Shown: positions 32,853 to 42,476, counted from the stretch's first letter. The stretch is DNA of 64,000 bases from Mycolicibacterium sp. P9-64 (GCF_008329605.1 NZ_NPKO01000005.1:434001-498000), one strand, 5' to 3'. Made by a program: numbers and translations. Notes: generated by a model from the letters alone, not told the origin.

Positions 32853-33407
32853 GTGACGGAACCATCCGTGACCGCTTTTGAGCCACACCCGGTCGCGCAG
32901 TCGCAGGCACCGACTCGATCGCGCTGGTATGTGAGCTCTGCTCCACCTCGCCAGAGGCTGCGGGTGATCGTCATTGAAACCATCGCGAGTCTGGTGGCGC
33001 TGGCGATCGTCGCGGGGCTGAGCCGTGTCACGCACGACCCGTGGCTGATCCCGCCGTTCGCGGCCAGCATGGCGCTGGTCGTTGGTGGCGCCCACTTTCC
33101 GCTGTCGCAGCCGCGCAACGTGATTGGTGGGCATGTGATGTCGGCGATCGTCGGCGTGCTCGTCGGGATGATCGGCATCGATTCACTGTGGGCCGGTGCA
33201 CTTGCCGGAGCGTTGGCCCTCGGCACCATGAAACTGTTGCGGCTATCCCACTCCCCGGCCGCCGCGACGGCGATGATCGCCGTCGTGCCCGCCATCCCCC
33301 GATGGGAGTTCGTCGTGCTGGTCGGGACCGCGGCGGCGATTCTGGTGGCGGTAGGCCTGGTCGGCAACAAGATCAACGGAGCGAAGTACCCGCACTACTG
33401 GTGGTGA
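32853..33407 (+). CDS. HPP-family integral membrane protein
   Basis: The 184-residue protein has four or five membrane helices after a 40-residue soluble start. It carries the family signature DPWLIPPFAASMALVV and, later, SQPRNVIGGHVMSAIVG. HPP proteins occur in bacteria and chloroplasts, where some are reported to move nitrite; most bacterial ones are uncharacterised. GTG 32853 is the first in-frame start. There is no obvious partner gene on either side. Confidence 0.85.
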   Translation: MTEPSVTAFEPHPVAQSQAPTRSRWYVSSAPPRQRLRVIVIETIASLVALAIVAGLSRVTHDPWLIPPFAASMALVVGGAHFPLSQPRNVIGGHVMSAIVGVLVGMIGIDSLWAGALAGALALGTMKLLRLSHSPAAATAMIAVVPAIPRWEFVVLVGTAAAILVAVGLVGNKINGAKYPHYWW

Positions 33408-33534
33408 CCGCGGCCGTTGCCGGCGCGAAGGGTTTCCTGGCCGCCAGGCAAGTACGGCGGATGACTACGCTGGGCACGTCTGAAGGAGGCAGCCGAACGC
33501 TGGCGGGACACTGCTGACGCGAGGAGGCTGCAAC

Positions 33535-34917
33535 GTGTCGATCCCACGCGGGGCGGCCCTGTTGGTGGCGGGCACCCTCTTCATGGAGATCCTCGACGCC
33601 ACCATCATCACGCCCGCCATCCCGCTCATCGCCCACTCGTTCGAGGTCGACCCGCTCGACGTCAACCTCGCGATCACCGCCTACCTGGTGACGGTTGCCG
33701 TCCTCATCCCCGTCAGCGGGTGGATGTCCGACCGGTTCGGAACCCGACGCGTCTTCATCGCGGCCATCGCACTGTTCACCCTGGCATCGGTCGGCTGCGC
33801 CGCCAGCATGTCGCTCACGATGCTCGTCGCGATGCGGGTAGTGCAGGGAATCGGCGGCGCGCTGATGGTGCCCGTTGGACGCCTACTCGTGCTGCGGTCC
33901 ACCGAGAAACGAGACCTCGTTCGCGCCATCGCACTGCTCACCTGGCCGGCGCTGGCCGCACCCGTGATTGCACCCGTCCTAGGTGGTGCCGTCGCCACCT
34001 ACGGCTCCTGGCGGTGGATCTTCATCGCCAACATCCCGCTCGGCATCGTCGGGTTCCTGTTCGCGCTCAAGCTGATCCACGGGAAGGGCTCGTCCAACGC
34101 GGCGCCGCTCGACTGGCGCGGGCTGGCAGCGCTTGGGACCGGCATCGCTGCGGCACTCATCGCAATGGAAGGCATCCGGGTACAAGGCACCAACTGGGCA
34201 CACGTGGCGATCGGCGGTGCAGTAGCAGCAGTCGCGCTCACCGTCGCCGTGCGGCACCTGCTGCGCCACCGGTATCCACTCGTCGAACTACGGGTCCTGC
34301 GGGTACCGACCTTGCGCATCACCGTATCCGGCGGATCCCTTTACCGGCTCGTCATCACCGCCGTGCCGTTCCTCCTGCCGCTGCAATTCCAACTCGCCTT
34401 CGGGTGGACGCCGATCGTTGCCGGCTCACTGGTCGCCGCACTGTTTGCCGGCAACATCGCGATCAAACCCTTCACCACGCCGCTGATGCGGCGCTACGGC
34501 ATCCGGCGCGTCCTCCTGATCAACGGTGGATTGTCCGTCGGGTGCTTCGCCTTGCTGGCCACCCTGACCGCGAGCACCCCCGTGGCGCTGATCGCCGTCA
34601 TCCTCTTCCTCAGTGGCGCACTGAGATCCACCGGATTCACGGCCTACAACAGCCTGGCCTTCTCCGACGTCGAGGCGGCCGAACTCGCCCACGCAAACAC
34701 CCTCAACGCCGCAGTCCAGGAATTGGCCGCCGGAGTCGGAATCGCCGTTGCCGCAGTCCTCCTCGGTCTCTTCGCCCCAATCTCGCACAGCACGGGCGAC
34801 GCATACGCCTGGACGTACCTGACCCTCGGACTCCTGATCGGGCTGACGCTCATCGAGACGTTACGGCTGCCCAAGGAAGCCGGGGACGCCGTTGCCCGCC
34901 AACCACCGAGCGATTGA
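33535..34917 (+). CDS. MFS transporter, DHA2 (EmrB/QacA-like) drug efflux type
   Basis: The 460-residue protein has 12-14 membrane helices. Helix 1 reads LFMEILDATIITPAIPLI, motif A is GWMSDRFGTRRVF, and the antiporter motif C region is APVIAPVLGGAVATYGSWRW, as in proton-driven multidrug exporters. It is convergent with another MFS gene (77-bp gap). No regulator gene is directly adjacent upstream. The substrate is unknown. Confidence 0.9.
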   Translation: MSIPRGAALLVAGTLFMEILDATIITPAIPLIAHSFEVDPLDVNLAITAYLVTVAVLIPVSGWMSDRFGTRRVFIAAIALFTLASVGCAASMSLTMLVAMRVVQGIGGALMVPVGRLLVLRSTEKRDLVRAIALLTWPALAAPVIAPVLGGAVATYGSWRWIFIANIPLGIVGFLFALKLIHGKGSSNAAPLDWRGLAALGTGIAAALIAMEGIRVQGTNWAHVAIGGAVAAVALTVAVRHLLRHRYPLVELRVLRVPTLRITVSGGSLYRLVITAVPFLLPLQFQLAFGWTPIVAGSLVAALFAGNIAIKPFTTPLMRRYGIRRVLLINGGLSVGCFALLATLTASTPVALIAVILFLSGALRSTGFTAYNSLAFSDVEAAELAHANTLNAAVQELAAGVGIAVAAVLLGLFAPISHSTGDAYAWTYLTLGLLIGLTLIETLRLPKEAGDAVARQPPSD

Positions 34918-34994
34918 CCAGGTCAGGTCTCCGGTCTGCTGTTCCTCGCGCGGCTCGACGAGGGTGGGGACTTGGATGCCACGGTGGCGAGGGA

Positions 34995-36212
34995 CTAGCG
35001 GTTTGCGGTGCGGCGTTGCAGTAGCACCGAGACGGTCAGCACCACGATTCCGGCGACCGCGAGCAGCGCGCCGGCGGCCGCGGGTGCGGTGTAGCCGTAG
35101 CCCGCAGCGATCACCATGCCGCCGATCAGGGCGCCTGCCGCGTTGGCCACGTTGAGCGCCGAGTGATTCAGCGCCGCCGCCAGCGTTTGGGCGTCGTGTG
35201 CGACGTCCATGAGGCGCGTCTGCAGCGCCGGCCCGATCGCCGAGCCCGCCGTGCCGATGAGGAACAGGCCTGCCATCGCCGTCCACGGGTTGTGTGCGGC
35301 GAACACGAACAGCGCAAGCACGATGCCGAGCGCGGTGATCGAGAAGTAGAGGCCGCGGATCACCGAGATGTCGGCCATTCGGCCGCCGAGCAGATTTCCG
35401 GTCACCATGCCGACACCGAAGACCATGAGCGCCACCGGAATCAGCGCGCGCGACAGACCCGCGACGTCGGTGAGCGTGGTGCTGATGTAGGTGTACACGG
35501 CGAACATGCCACCGAACCCGACCATGCCGACCAGCAGCGCGAGCCACACTTGCACCCGCTTGAGTGCGCCGAGTTCGGTCAGCGGGCTCGTCACGTGCAT
35601 CGAGCGCATGTTCGGCAGCCAGAACCAGATGGCGGTCAGCGTGACCAGGCCAACCACGACGACGAGCCCGAACGCGCTGCGCCAGCCGAATTGCTGTCCG
35701 AGCCACGACGCAATCGGCACTCCCAGCACGGTTGCGACGGTCAGGCCGGTCAGCACGTGTGCCACGGCCTTGGCGCGGTTCTGTGGCCCCATCAGGTGAG
35801 CCGCGACGAGGGCGGCGATGCCGAAGAACGCTCCGTGCGGCAGGCCCGCGATGAACCGGGCAGCCACCAGCGTGCCGTAGGTCGGCGCCACGACGCTGGC
35901 GAGGTTGCCGAGCGTGAAGAGCGTCATCAGGCCGAGCAACAGGGCCTTGCGCGGCACGCGTGCGGTTAGTGACGCGATGAGCGGTGCTCCGATCACCACG
36001 CCGAGTGCGTAGGCGGAGATGACGTGCCCGGCGGTCGGTTCGCTGACGCCAAGGCTGCCTGCGATGTCGGGCAGCAGGCCCATGGCGACGAACTCCGTGG
36101 TGCCGATGCCGAAGCCACCGATCGCGAGCGCCAGGACTGCCAGCCATCGAACGGTGGGGTCGGGCGCGACGACGGACTGCGGGCGAGTGGGCCGATCCAG
36201 GGAACGTGTCAC
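34995..36212 (-). CDS. MFS transporter, DHA1 (sugar efflux/AraJ-like) type
   Basis: The product has about 405 residues and 12 helices. It starts with the group-specific FGIGTTEFVAMGLLPDIAGS, seen in AraJ, YdhP and related sugar or drug exporters. The start is GTG 36212 (36218 is possible); the open frame to 36659 overlaps the divergent ROK gene. A perfect 10-bp palindrome (36223-36232) lies just upstream. The divergent ROK regulator is the obvious candidate to control it, which would suggest a sugar-like effector. Confidence 0.88.
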   Translation of the reverse strand: MTRSLDRPTRPQSVVAPDPTVRWLAVLALAIGGFGIGTTEFVAMGLLPDIAGSLGVSEPTAGHVISAYALGVVIGAPLIASLTARVPRKALLLGLMTLFTLGNLASVVAPTYGTLVAARFIAGLPHGAFFGIAALVAAHLMGPQNRAKAVAHVLTGLTVATVLGVPIASWLGQQFGWRSAFGLVVVVGLVTLTAIWFWLPNMRSMHVTSPLTELGALKRVQVWLALLVGMVGFGGMFAVYTYISTTLTDVAGLSRALIPVALMVFGVGMVTGNLLGGRMADISVIRGLYFSITALGIVLALFVFAAHNPWTAMAGLFLIGTAGSAIGPALQTRLMDVAHDAQTLAAALNHSALNVANAAGALIGGMVIAAGYGYTAPAAAGALLAVAGIVVLTVSVLLQRRTANR

Positions 36213-36222
36213 TCGCACAAGG

Positions 36223-36232
36223 GTAGGCCTAC
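36223..36232. promoter_or_regulatory. Short palindrome between MFS and ROK genes
   Basis: GTAGGCCTAC is a perfect palindrome, about 10 bp upstream of the MFS start and 80 bp upstream of the ROK gene. It may be an operator. Confidence 0.35.
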
Positions 36233-36312
36233 TTACGCCCTTCCTCAAATCAACTTTCGCCTTTTTTGGGTCAAAGTGGCGCAGCTTACGTTCTGCATGG
36301 TTCAATCGAAGA

Positions 36313-37467
36313 ATGGCCAGTGTCGGCGACGTGTTCACCCTGATCAGGGATCGTCGTGACACCACGCGCACGGAGATCGGCCAGCTCACTGGGCTGTCGC
36401 GGACCGCGGTGGCCGCGCGCATCTCGACGCTGGTGGCCTCGGGACTCGTCATCGAGCGCGAGCAGGCGCCGTCGACGGGTGGGCGTCCTGCGACGTTGCT
36501 CTCCTTCAACGCCGACGCGGGTCTGGTGCTGACGGCGGCAATCGGCATCAGCCGCACCCGGCTGGCGGTGTGCAATCTGGCAGGCGAGGTGCTGTCGACG
36601 AACGACATCGACCAGGAGGTTGCGCTCGGGCCCGACGATCTGATGCCCGACGTGGTCAAGCGGCTCGACCAGCTGCTCGACGCTCACGGCGACGTCCCGA
36701 TCTACGGTATCGGGCTCAGCCTGCCGGGCACAGTGGACCGCGAACGTGGCTGTAGTCGTGATTCGCCGATCCTGCGCGGCTGGGACGGTGTCGACCTGCG
36801 GCCGTACTTCCTTGAACTGAACCGGCTTTCGGGTGTTCCCGTGGTGCTGGACAACGACGCCAACGCCATCGCGCTTGCCGAGCGGAGCGGTGACCGGCAG
36901 CGCTACGACGACGTGTTGGTGCTGAAGGCGTCGACGGGGCTCGGTGCCGGCATCATCGCAGGCGGAGTGCTGCAGCGTGGCGCCAATCAGGCGGCGGGAG
37001 AGTTCGGGCACAACAAGATTGCTGCCGCACTTGGTCTTCCGTGCCGGTGCGGTGACACCGGTTGCCTTGAAGCCATCGCAGGCGGCTGGGCCGTGGTGCA
37101 TGCGCTTCAGCAGCAGGGGCACGCGGTGCGGCACATGCGCGACGTCGTCGAGCTCGCCAACGGCGGTGACGCGGAGGCGCGGCGCATGATCCGCGACAGC
37201 GGCAGATACATCGGTGAGGTCGTCGCGGCAGCGGTGAACCTGCTCAACCCCGCCGTGCTGGTGGTGGCGGGTGACCTGGCAGGCGCCTACGAGATCTTCG
37301 TCGCGGGACTGCGGGAGACGTTGTACGGCAACGCGACTGCCCAGGCGACGCGCACGCTCGAGGTGGTGCCCGCCGCGCACGGTGACCGGTCGGCGACCAT
37401 TGGAAGCGCGATCATGGTGCTCGACGTGGTGCTCGGCCCGCGCGCAGTCGACGCGCTCATTGGCTGA
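36313..37467 (+). CDS. ROK-family transcriptional regulator
   Basis: The 384-residue protein has an N-terminal winged helix (TTRTEIGQLTGLSRTAVAAR) and a ROK sugar-kinase-like domain (VVLDNDANAIALAE; STGLGAGIIAGG). The zinc motif CRCGDTGCLEAIAGG is intact. ROK regulators such as NagC and Mlc bind sugars or phosphotransfer proteins. The open frame runs from 36019, but only the part from ATG 36313 matches the family. It is divergent from the sugar-efflux-type MFS gene and overlaps the 3' end of the TetR gene by 11 bp. Confidence 0.92.
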   Translation: MASVGDVFTLIRDRRDTTRTEIGQLTGLSRTAVAARISTLVASGLVIEREQAPSTGGRPATLLSFNADAGLVLTAAIGISRTRLAVCNLAGEVLSTNDIDQEVALGPDDLMPDVVKRLDQLLDAHGDVPIYGIGLSLPGTVDRERGCSRDSPILRGWDGVDLRPYFLELNRLSGVPVVLDNDANAIALAERSGDRQRYDDVLVLKASTGLGAGIIAGGVLQRGANQAAGEFGHNKIAAALGLPCRCGDTGCLEAIAGGWAVVHALQQQGHAVRHMRDVVELANGGDAEARRMIRDSGRYIGEVVAAAVNLLNPAVLVVAGDLAGAYEIFVAGLRETLYGNATAQATRTLEVVPAAHGDRSATIGSAIMVLDVVLGPRAVDALIG

Positions 37468-38137
37468 GCAGGCCGGCCATGATGACCTCGAGCGCTTCCT
37501 GGAGTGTGGTCTCGAAGTTCAGCTGGTAGGGCTGCAACGACGGATCCGCCTCGTACGCAGCGACCACCGCCTTCGGGGCATGGGAGTGCGTCCACACGGA
37601 GGTCGCCATGAGCGCCGTCAGCCTGGTGAATCTGCCTGCGTTCTCGGCGCCGAGTTCTGGCAGGTGGCGAGTCACCAAGTCGGTGAGTCGGCTGATGGTG
37701 GCGACCGAGGCGCGCTTGTACGCCAGCACGGTGCCCGTGGAGATGTTGTGCTCCAGCACGCCGGCCTGCGCGCTCATCAGATCGCACAGCACGGGTCGTT
37801 CGGCCAATGACGCCGTGATGACGGCGACGATCCGGTTGGCCCGTACGGGTGCGGGGTCGCTCGGGGACATCGCAGCGGACAGTTTCGGCTCCAGGCCGAT
37901 GACCCATTCTTCGAGCGCTTCGGCACACAGTTCGAGCAGGACGGCTTCGCGCGACTCGAAGTAGCGCAGCACGTTCGACTTGGCCATGCATGACTTGCGG
38001 CTCAATCCGTTCAGCGTGATGTCGGCCACCGGCATCTCGTCGAGCATCGCCCGCGCGGTGTCCAGGATCGTCGTACGCCGGACTTCCCGCTGCTCAGGGC
38101 TATGCGCACGGACGAAGGACACCATGTCCGCCAGCAT
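37457..38137 (-). CDS. TetR-family repressor of the adjacent SDR gene
   Basis: The 226-residue protein has a TetR DNA-binding domain (DITLNGLSRKSCMAKSNVLR, YFESREAVL) and a helical sensor domain with a TetR C-terminal family signature. It is divergent from the SDR gene at 38242, with three similar operator copies between them. Its 3' end overlaps the ROK gene tail to tail by 11 bp. The inducer is unknown. Confidence 0.9.
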   Translation of the reverse strand: MLADMVSFVRAHSPEQREVRRTTILDTARAMLDEMPVADITLNGLSRKSCMAKSNVLRYFESREAVLLELCAEALEEWVIGLEPKLSAAMSPSDPAPVRANRIVAVITASLAERPVLCDLMSAQAGVLEHNISTGTVLAYKRASVATISRLTDLVTRHLPELGAENAGRFTRLTALMATSVWTHSHAPKAVVAAYEADPSLQPYQLNFETTLQEALEVIMAGLLSQ

Positions 38138-38142
38138 AAGCT

Positions 38143-38211
38143 ACCGGCGGTCTCTTGCCTAGCGACCGGTGGTCTGTTAGCGTCGGCGCCACTAGAGACC
38201 AGCGGTCGCTA
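38143..38211. promoter_or_regulatory. Three repeated TetR operator sites
   Basis: TAGCGACCGGTGGTCT (38160-38175) and its inverted version AGACCAGCGGTCGCTA (38196-38211) match at 15 of 16 bases. A partial third copy, ACCGGCGGTCT, is at 38143-38153. Each core is itself palindromic (GACC-N3-GGTC). The array covers the gap between the TetR and SDR genes. Confidence 0.75.
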
Positions 38212-38241
38212 AGGGCCGCCGACAACCGATCGAGGACAGAC

Positions 38242-39171
38242 ATGTATCAGGTAAGCGATCAAACCGGCCGCCGCTTCGTCATCACCGGCGCGAACAGCGG
38301 TACCGGCAAGGAGGCGACGCGCCGGATCGCCGCGGCGGGCGGCCATGTCGTGATGGGCGTGCGCACCGAGGACAAGGGGCACACGGCTGCCGACGAGATC
38401 CGCCGCGACGTGCCGTCGGCCTCGCTGGAGGTCCGTCGCATCGACCTCGCCGACCTCGCGAGCGTGCGTGCGTTCGCCGACGGGATCCTTTCGGACGGCC
38501 ACCAGCTCGACGTGTTGATCAACAACGCAGGCGTGATGGCAGTGCCGAAACGGATGCTCACTGCCGACGGCTTCGAGCTGCAGTTCGGTAGCAACTTCCT
38601 CGGCCCGTTCGCCTTGACGAATCTACTTCTGCCGCATCTGCTCTCGTCGACGTCGCCGCGGGTGACGACCATGGCGAGTGGCGCCGCCAACTTCGGCCGC
38701 ATCAACTTTCGCGACCTGCAGTTCACCGAGTCCTACAGCCCGACCAAGGTCTACTGCCAGTCCAAGCTCGCCGACCTACTGCTCGGTGTTCATCTGGCCC
38801 GCGTCGCCGACGAGCGTGGCTGGAACCTGTTGAGCACCATCGCACATCCCGGCAACACGCGGACCAACCTGCAGACTGCTGGGCCCAACCTGGGGCGCAC
38901 CACCAAGCGCTTCAACCCCATGCTCGACCTTCCGATCCTGCCCTCGCAGGACGTCGTCACCGGCACCGAGCCACTGCTGTTCGCAGCCACCGACCCCGAC
39001 GCCCGGCAGGGCGCCTACTACGGACCGGCCGGCGTCGGCGGTCTGATCGGACCCACCAAGAACGCCGACTTGCCCCGCTCGTCGCGCGGCGTCGACCTTG
39101 CAGCCTCGCTGTGGGCGGTCGCCGAGAACCTGACCCGCACCACGCTGCCCGTCGAGGTGACTACGCCTTAG
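38242..39171 (+). CDS. Short-chain dehydrogenase, retinol-dehydrogenase-like
   Basis: The 309-residue SDR has TGANSGTGKEAT (NADP-binding glycine motif; Arg in VRTEDKG favours NADPH), NNAGVM and the Tyr-x3-Lys pair in YCQSK. It belongs to the long group that includes retinol dehydrogenase and protochlorophyllide-reductase-like proteins. ATG 38242 begins right at the family start. Expression is probably controlled by the divergent TetR. The 3' end overlaps the F420-type oxidoreductase gene by 11 bp. Confidence 0.9.
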   Translation: MYQVSDQTGRRFVITGANSGTGKEATRRIAAAGGHVVMGVRTEDKGHTAADEIRRDVPSASLEVRRIDLADLASVRAFADGILSDGHQLDVLINNAGVMAVPKRMLTADGFELQFGSNFLGPFALTNLLLPHLLSSTSPRVTTMASGAANFGRINFRDLQFTESYSPTKVYCQSKLADLLLGVHLARVADERGWNLLSTIAHPGNTRTNLQTAGPNLGRTTKRFNPMLDLPILPSQDVVTGTEPLLFAATDPDARQGAYYGPAGVGGLIGPTKNADLPRSSRGVDLAASLWAVAENLTRTTLPVEVTTP

Positions 39172-40036
39172 CGATGACGTTCTCCGCGAACCATTCCAGG
39201 TTGCGGATCTTGTCGTCGAGCGCCTCGGTGTCCTGTCCCATGATGTAGGGGATCCGGAAGCCGACGATGACGTCGGTGACGCCCTTGTCCTCGAGCCGCT
39301 TGACGCCGTCGAGCGTGAACCCGTCGATCGAGATGACGTGGATCTGGAACTCGTCGGCGAGGCCGATCCGCTCCTCTTCCTCCCGGTACTTCTTCAGCTT
39401 GGCCAGCAGCGGATCGAGTTCGGTGGGGTCGCCGCCGCCGTGCATCCAGCCGTCGTTGCGGGCGGCGCGCTTGAGTGCGGCATCTGCGTGGCCGCCGATC
39501 AGGATCGGAATCGGCTTGGTCGGCGCGGGCGTCATCTTGAAGGTGGGGAAGTCGTAGAACTCGCCGTGGTACTCGAAGTAGTCGCCAGAGGTCAGCCCGC
39601 GGATGACGTCGATGCACTCGTCCATCCGCTTGCCGCGCCTGGCGAACGGCACGCCCATGATCTCGTAGTCCTCGGGCCACGGGCTGGTGCCGACACCGAG
39701 GTTGAGACGATTGTCGAACATCGCGGCCAGCGAGCCAGCCTGCTTGGCCACCAACGCCGGCGGACGAATCGGCAGCTTGAGCACGAAGATGTTGAACTGC
39801 AGCCTCGTCGTCACCGCCGACAGCGCGCCGATGAGCGCGAACGTCTCGATGAACGACTTGCCATCCAGGAACTCGCGGTTGCCGTCCTCCGTGTACGGAT
39901 ACTTCGAGTCCGAGACCTCGGGGTAGGCGACGCTGTCCGCGATGGTCATCCCGTGGTATCCGGCCTCGTCGGCAGCCTTCGCCAACGGGATGTAGTACTT
40001 GGGATCGGTCATGGCTTCCGCATAGGTGAACCGCAT
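39161..40036 (-). CDS. LLM-class F420-dependent oxidoreductase
   Basis: The 291-residue protein has the luciferase-like TIM barrel of actinobacterial F420 enzymes: AKAADEAGYHGMTIADSVAYPE, LGVGTSPWPEDYEIMGVPFARRGKRMDE and PILIGGHADAALKRAAR. Members transfer hydride to or from F420H2. The M. tuberculosis locus near ligD also holds an LLM protein (Rv0940c). It is convergent with the SDR gene and divergent from the MFS gene at 40099. Confidence 0.88.
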   Translation of the reverse strand: MRFTYAEAMTDPKYYIPLAKAADEAGYHGMTIADSVAYPEVSDSKYPYTEDGNREFLDGKSFIETFALIGALSAVTTRLQFNIFVLKLPIRPPALVAKQAGSLAAMFDNRLNLGVGTSPWPEDYEIMGVPFARRGKRMDECIDVIRGLTSGDYFEYHGEFYDFPTFKMTPAPTKPIPILIGGHADAALKRAARNDGWMHGGGDPTELDPLLAKLKKYREEEERIGLADEFQIHVISIDGFTLDGVKRLEDKGVTDVIVGFRIPYIMGQDTEALDDKIRNLEWFAENVIAKA

Positions 40037-40098
40037 GACCGCGATACTAGAACACGTTCTATTTCTGTCGCGGCGAAAGGGTCGGGCAAGATGACGGC

Positions 40099-41292
40099 GT
40101 GCGCAGACCCTGGCTCACCCGGAACGTACGCGTGCTGTCGGCGGTGTCGTTCCTGCAGGACACCGCCAGCGAGCTGCTCTATCCGCTGCTCCCGATCTAC
40201 CTGACGGCGGTGCTCGGCGCGCCGCCCGCCGTGGTGGGTGCCATCGAGGGCGCAGCCGAGGGCGCGGCGTCACTGACGAAGCTGGCGTCCGGTCCGCTCG
40301 GGGATCGCTTCGCCCGACGGCCACTCATTGCCACCGGATACGGCATGGCCGCTCTCGGCAAGGTCATGGTGGCGGCGTTCGCAGTGTGGCCCGGTGTGCT
40401 GGCCGGGCGGGTGGTGGACCGGCTGGGCAAAGGATTGCGCGGAGCGCCGAGGGACGCCTTGCTCGTCTGCGACGTCGAGCCTGCCGTACGTGGGCGGGTG
40501 TTCGGATTCCATCGGGCGATGGACACCTTCGGCGCGGTGGTGGGACCACTGATCGGCCTCGCAGGATATGAGGTGTTTGATCATCAGATCGCGCCGCTGC
40601 TGTGGGTCGCGGTGATCCCCGCAGTCCTCAGCGTGGCACTCGTGTTCGTGGCGCGGGAGCCGCGGCGCATCGTGGCCGCGGTCAGGGTCGGGATGTTCTC
40701 CCGGGTCCGCGACCTACCGCGTGGGTACTGGCGCGTGACGATGCTGCTGGTGGCATTCGCCGTAGTCAACTTCCCCGACGCGTTGCTGTTGTTGCGGCTC
40801 AACGAGATCGGCTTCTCGGTTCCCGAGGTGATTCTGGCGTACGTGGGCTACAACGCCGTGTACGCGCTGTCGAGTTATCCAGCGGGCGTGCTCGCCGATC
40901 GGCTACCGCGCCCGGCAGTGTTCGGCATCGGGCTGGTGTTCTTCGCGATCGGGTACGGCGGACTCGGGTTGACCGACGATCCGCTCGTGGCGTGGCTGCT
41001 GATCGGGGCGTACGGCTTGTTCACCGGATGCACCGACGGCGTTGGCAAGGCATGGATCTCGACCCTGGTCGGCTCTGACGTGCAGTCCAGTGCACAGGGT
41101 GTTTTCCAGGGTGCGACGGGGTTCGCCGTACTTGCTGCTGGCCTGTGGGCCGGGTTCGCGTGGGGTGAGGACGGCACGCTACCTCTGCTGATCTCCGGAG
41201 CGGTCGGCGCCGTGTTCGCGGTCGTGCTGTTGGCGATGGGCTTCCGGGGTCGTCAGGTGAAGGGTGGCGTGCCAACGCCGCTTACGCCGTAG
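40099..41292 (+). CDS. MFS transporter
   Basis: The 397-residue, roughly 12-helix protein starts at GTG 40099 with RNVRVLSAVSFLQDTASELLY, the opening of a group of MFS proteins of unknown substrate. GPLGDRFARRPLIATGYGMA is motif A, and DRLGKGLRGAPRDALL is typical of this group. The last 40 bp overlap the 3' end of the AurF-like gene on the other strand. No regulator is adjacent. Confidence 0.87.
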   Translation: MRRPWLTRNVRVLSAVSFLQDTASELLYPLLPIYLTAVLGAPPAVVGAIEGAAEGAASLTKLASGPLGDRFARRPLIATGYGMAALGKVMVAAFAVWPGVLAGRVVDRLGKGLRGAPRDALLVCDVEPAVRGRVFGFHRAMDTFGAVVGPLIGLAGYEVFDHQIAPLLWVAVIPAVLSVALVFVAREPRRIVAAVRVGMFSRVRDLPRGYWRVTMLLVAFAVVNFPDALLLLRLNEIGFSVPEVILAYVGYNAVYALSSYPAGVLADRLPRPAVFGIGLVFFAIGYGGLGLTDDPLVAWLLIGAYGLFTGCTDGVGKAWISTLVGSDVQSSAQGVFQGATGFAVLAAGLWAGFAWGEDGTLPLLISGAVGAVFAVVLLAMGFRGRQVKGGVPTPLTP

Positions 41293-42476
41293 ACGCCCTG
41301 CGGCGTACGTTCGGTGATGCGGGCCTGAACCGTGCGCCCGCCCACGGTGAGCGACACCTTGGGCTGCTTGAGCACGTCGTCGGGCAGGGTATCGAAAACC
41401 GTTCCCTGCCAGTGATACCGACCGTCGATCGGATCGAGATGCCCGATCAGCCGGACCCGTGAGGTGTGATCGGTCGCGCCGATGCGCAGCACCGCGGGAC
41501 CGTCGTAGACCTCGTCATCGTCTTCCGGTGAGCCGTCCGCACGCGTGTCCGCCACGTCGGCGTCCCGGCCCGCGATGAAGTGGGTGCGCTTCCACATCCG
41601 GCGTGCGATCGGGCCCATCAGCCCGACCTCGTCGAGGAACGCGGCCAGCGGCGCGAACCCCATCACCTGAACGTCGTGGCGGTGCGGGCTGCGGCGTGCC
41701 ATGCGGCGCGCGGCGCGCGCGGGCAGTCCGGCGCGGCGGTACTGCACTTTCGCGGTGAACAGGTACCGGAAGAACAGGCCTCCGACACCGTTGAGGTTGG
41801 CCACCCAGAACCGGCTGATCCACGGCATCTCGGGAACGCGCCTGCGCAGGCCGTCGCGCGCGAACTGAATGTGGCGGGCCTCTTCGGTGACGTGAATTCG
41901 CATGAGCCGCTGCACCATCGGCTGCAGTTCGGGGTCGTCCATCATCTGGCGCTGCAAGGAGTCGAAGATCTCCTCGCCAATCAGCGCGGCCACCCACAGC
42001 AACGATCCCTTGAACGCCAGCGGCAGCCCGTTGATGATCATGCGCTGATACAGCCGCGGCCGAACCGGCTTGGCCCCGACCAGTTCGATGGCCCTGCCGA
42101 ACATGACCATGTGCCTGGTCTCGTCACCCAGCTCGGTCAGCGCGTAGTGCGTCGCCCGATCGGTGGGATCCTTGTGCATCATGTCGCGCAACAACGCCTG
42201 GTTGAGGATGTTCTCGAACCAGATGCCCGCCGACAGCGTATTGACCAGTTCCTGCCGGGACAGCTCGATCTGCTGCTCGCGCGTCATGTCGTCCCACATC
42301 GGCGTGCCGTACAGCGACACCACCTTGGGCGGCAGGAAGAACTTGTCGGGATCCAGCGGGGCGTCCCAGTCGATGTCGACGATCGGCTCGTAGGACTTCT
42401 TGACCGAGCCCTTGAGCAAACGTTCTGAGAACTCTTCGCGCGTAGGCAAGTTCGCTGTCTTGATCGAGGCTGTCAT
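41253..42476 (-). CDS. AurF-like diiron oxygenase with DUF4873 domain
   Basis: The 407-residue protein has an N-terminal ferritin-like AurF domain with metal-binding carboxylate-histidine pairs, LGDETRHMVMF and VTEEARHIQFA. AurF oxidises aryl amines to nitro compounds. The C-terminal 100 residues (LRIGATDHTSRVRLIGHLDP onward) match DUF4873, a domain mycobacteria often attach to diiron or flavin monooxygenases. ATG 42476 is used because the open frame beyond it is not conserved and AAGGGA precedes it. The substrate is unknown. Confidence 0.87.
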   Translation of the reverse strand: MTASIKTANLPTREEFSERLLKGSVKKSYEPIVDIDWDAPLDPDKFFLPPKVVSLYGTPMWDDMTREQQIELSRQELVNTLSAGIWFENILNQALLRDMMHKDPTDRATHYALTELGDETRHMVMFGRAIELVGAKPVRPRLYQRMIINGLPLAFKGSLLWVAALIGEEIFDSLQRQMMDDPELQPMVQRLMRIHVTEEARHIQFARDGLRRRVPEMPWISRFWVANLNGVGGLFFRYLFTAKVQYRRAGLPARAARRMARRSPHRHDVQVMGFAPLAAFLDEVGLMGPIARRMWKRTHFIAGRDADVADTRADGSPEDDDEVYDGPAVLRIGATDHTSRVRLIGHLDPIDGRYHWQGTVFDTLPDDVLKQPKVSLTVGGRTVQARITERTPQGVYGVSGVGTPPFT

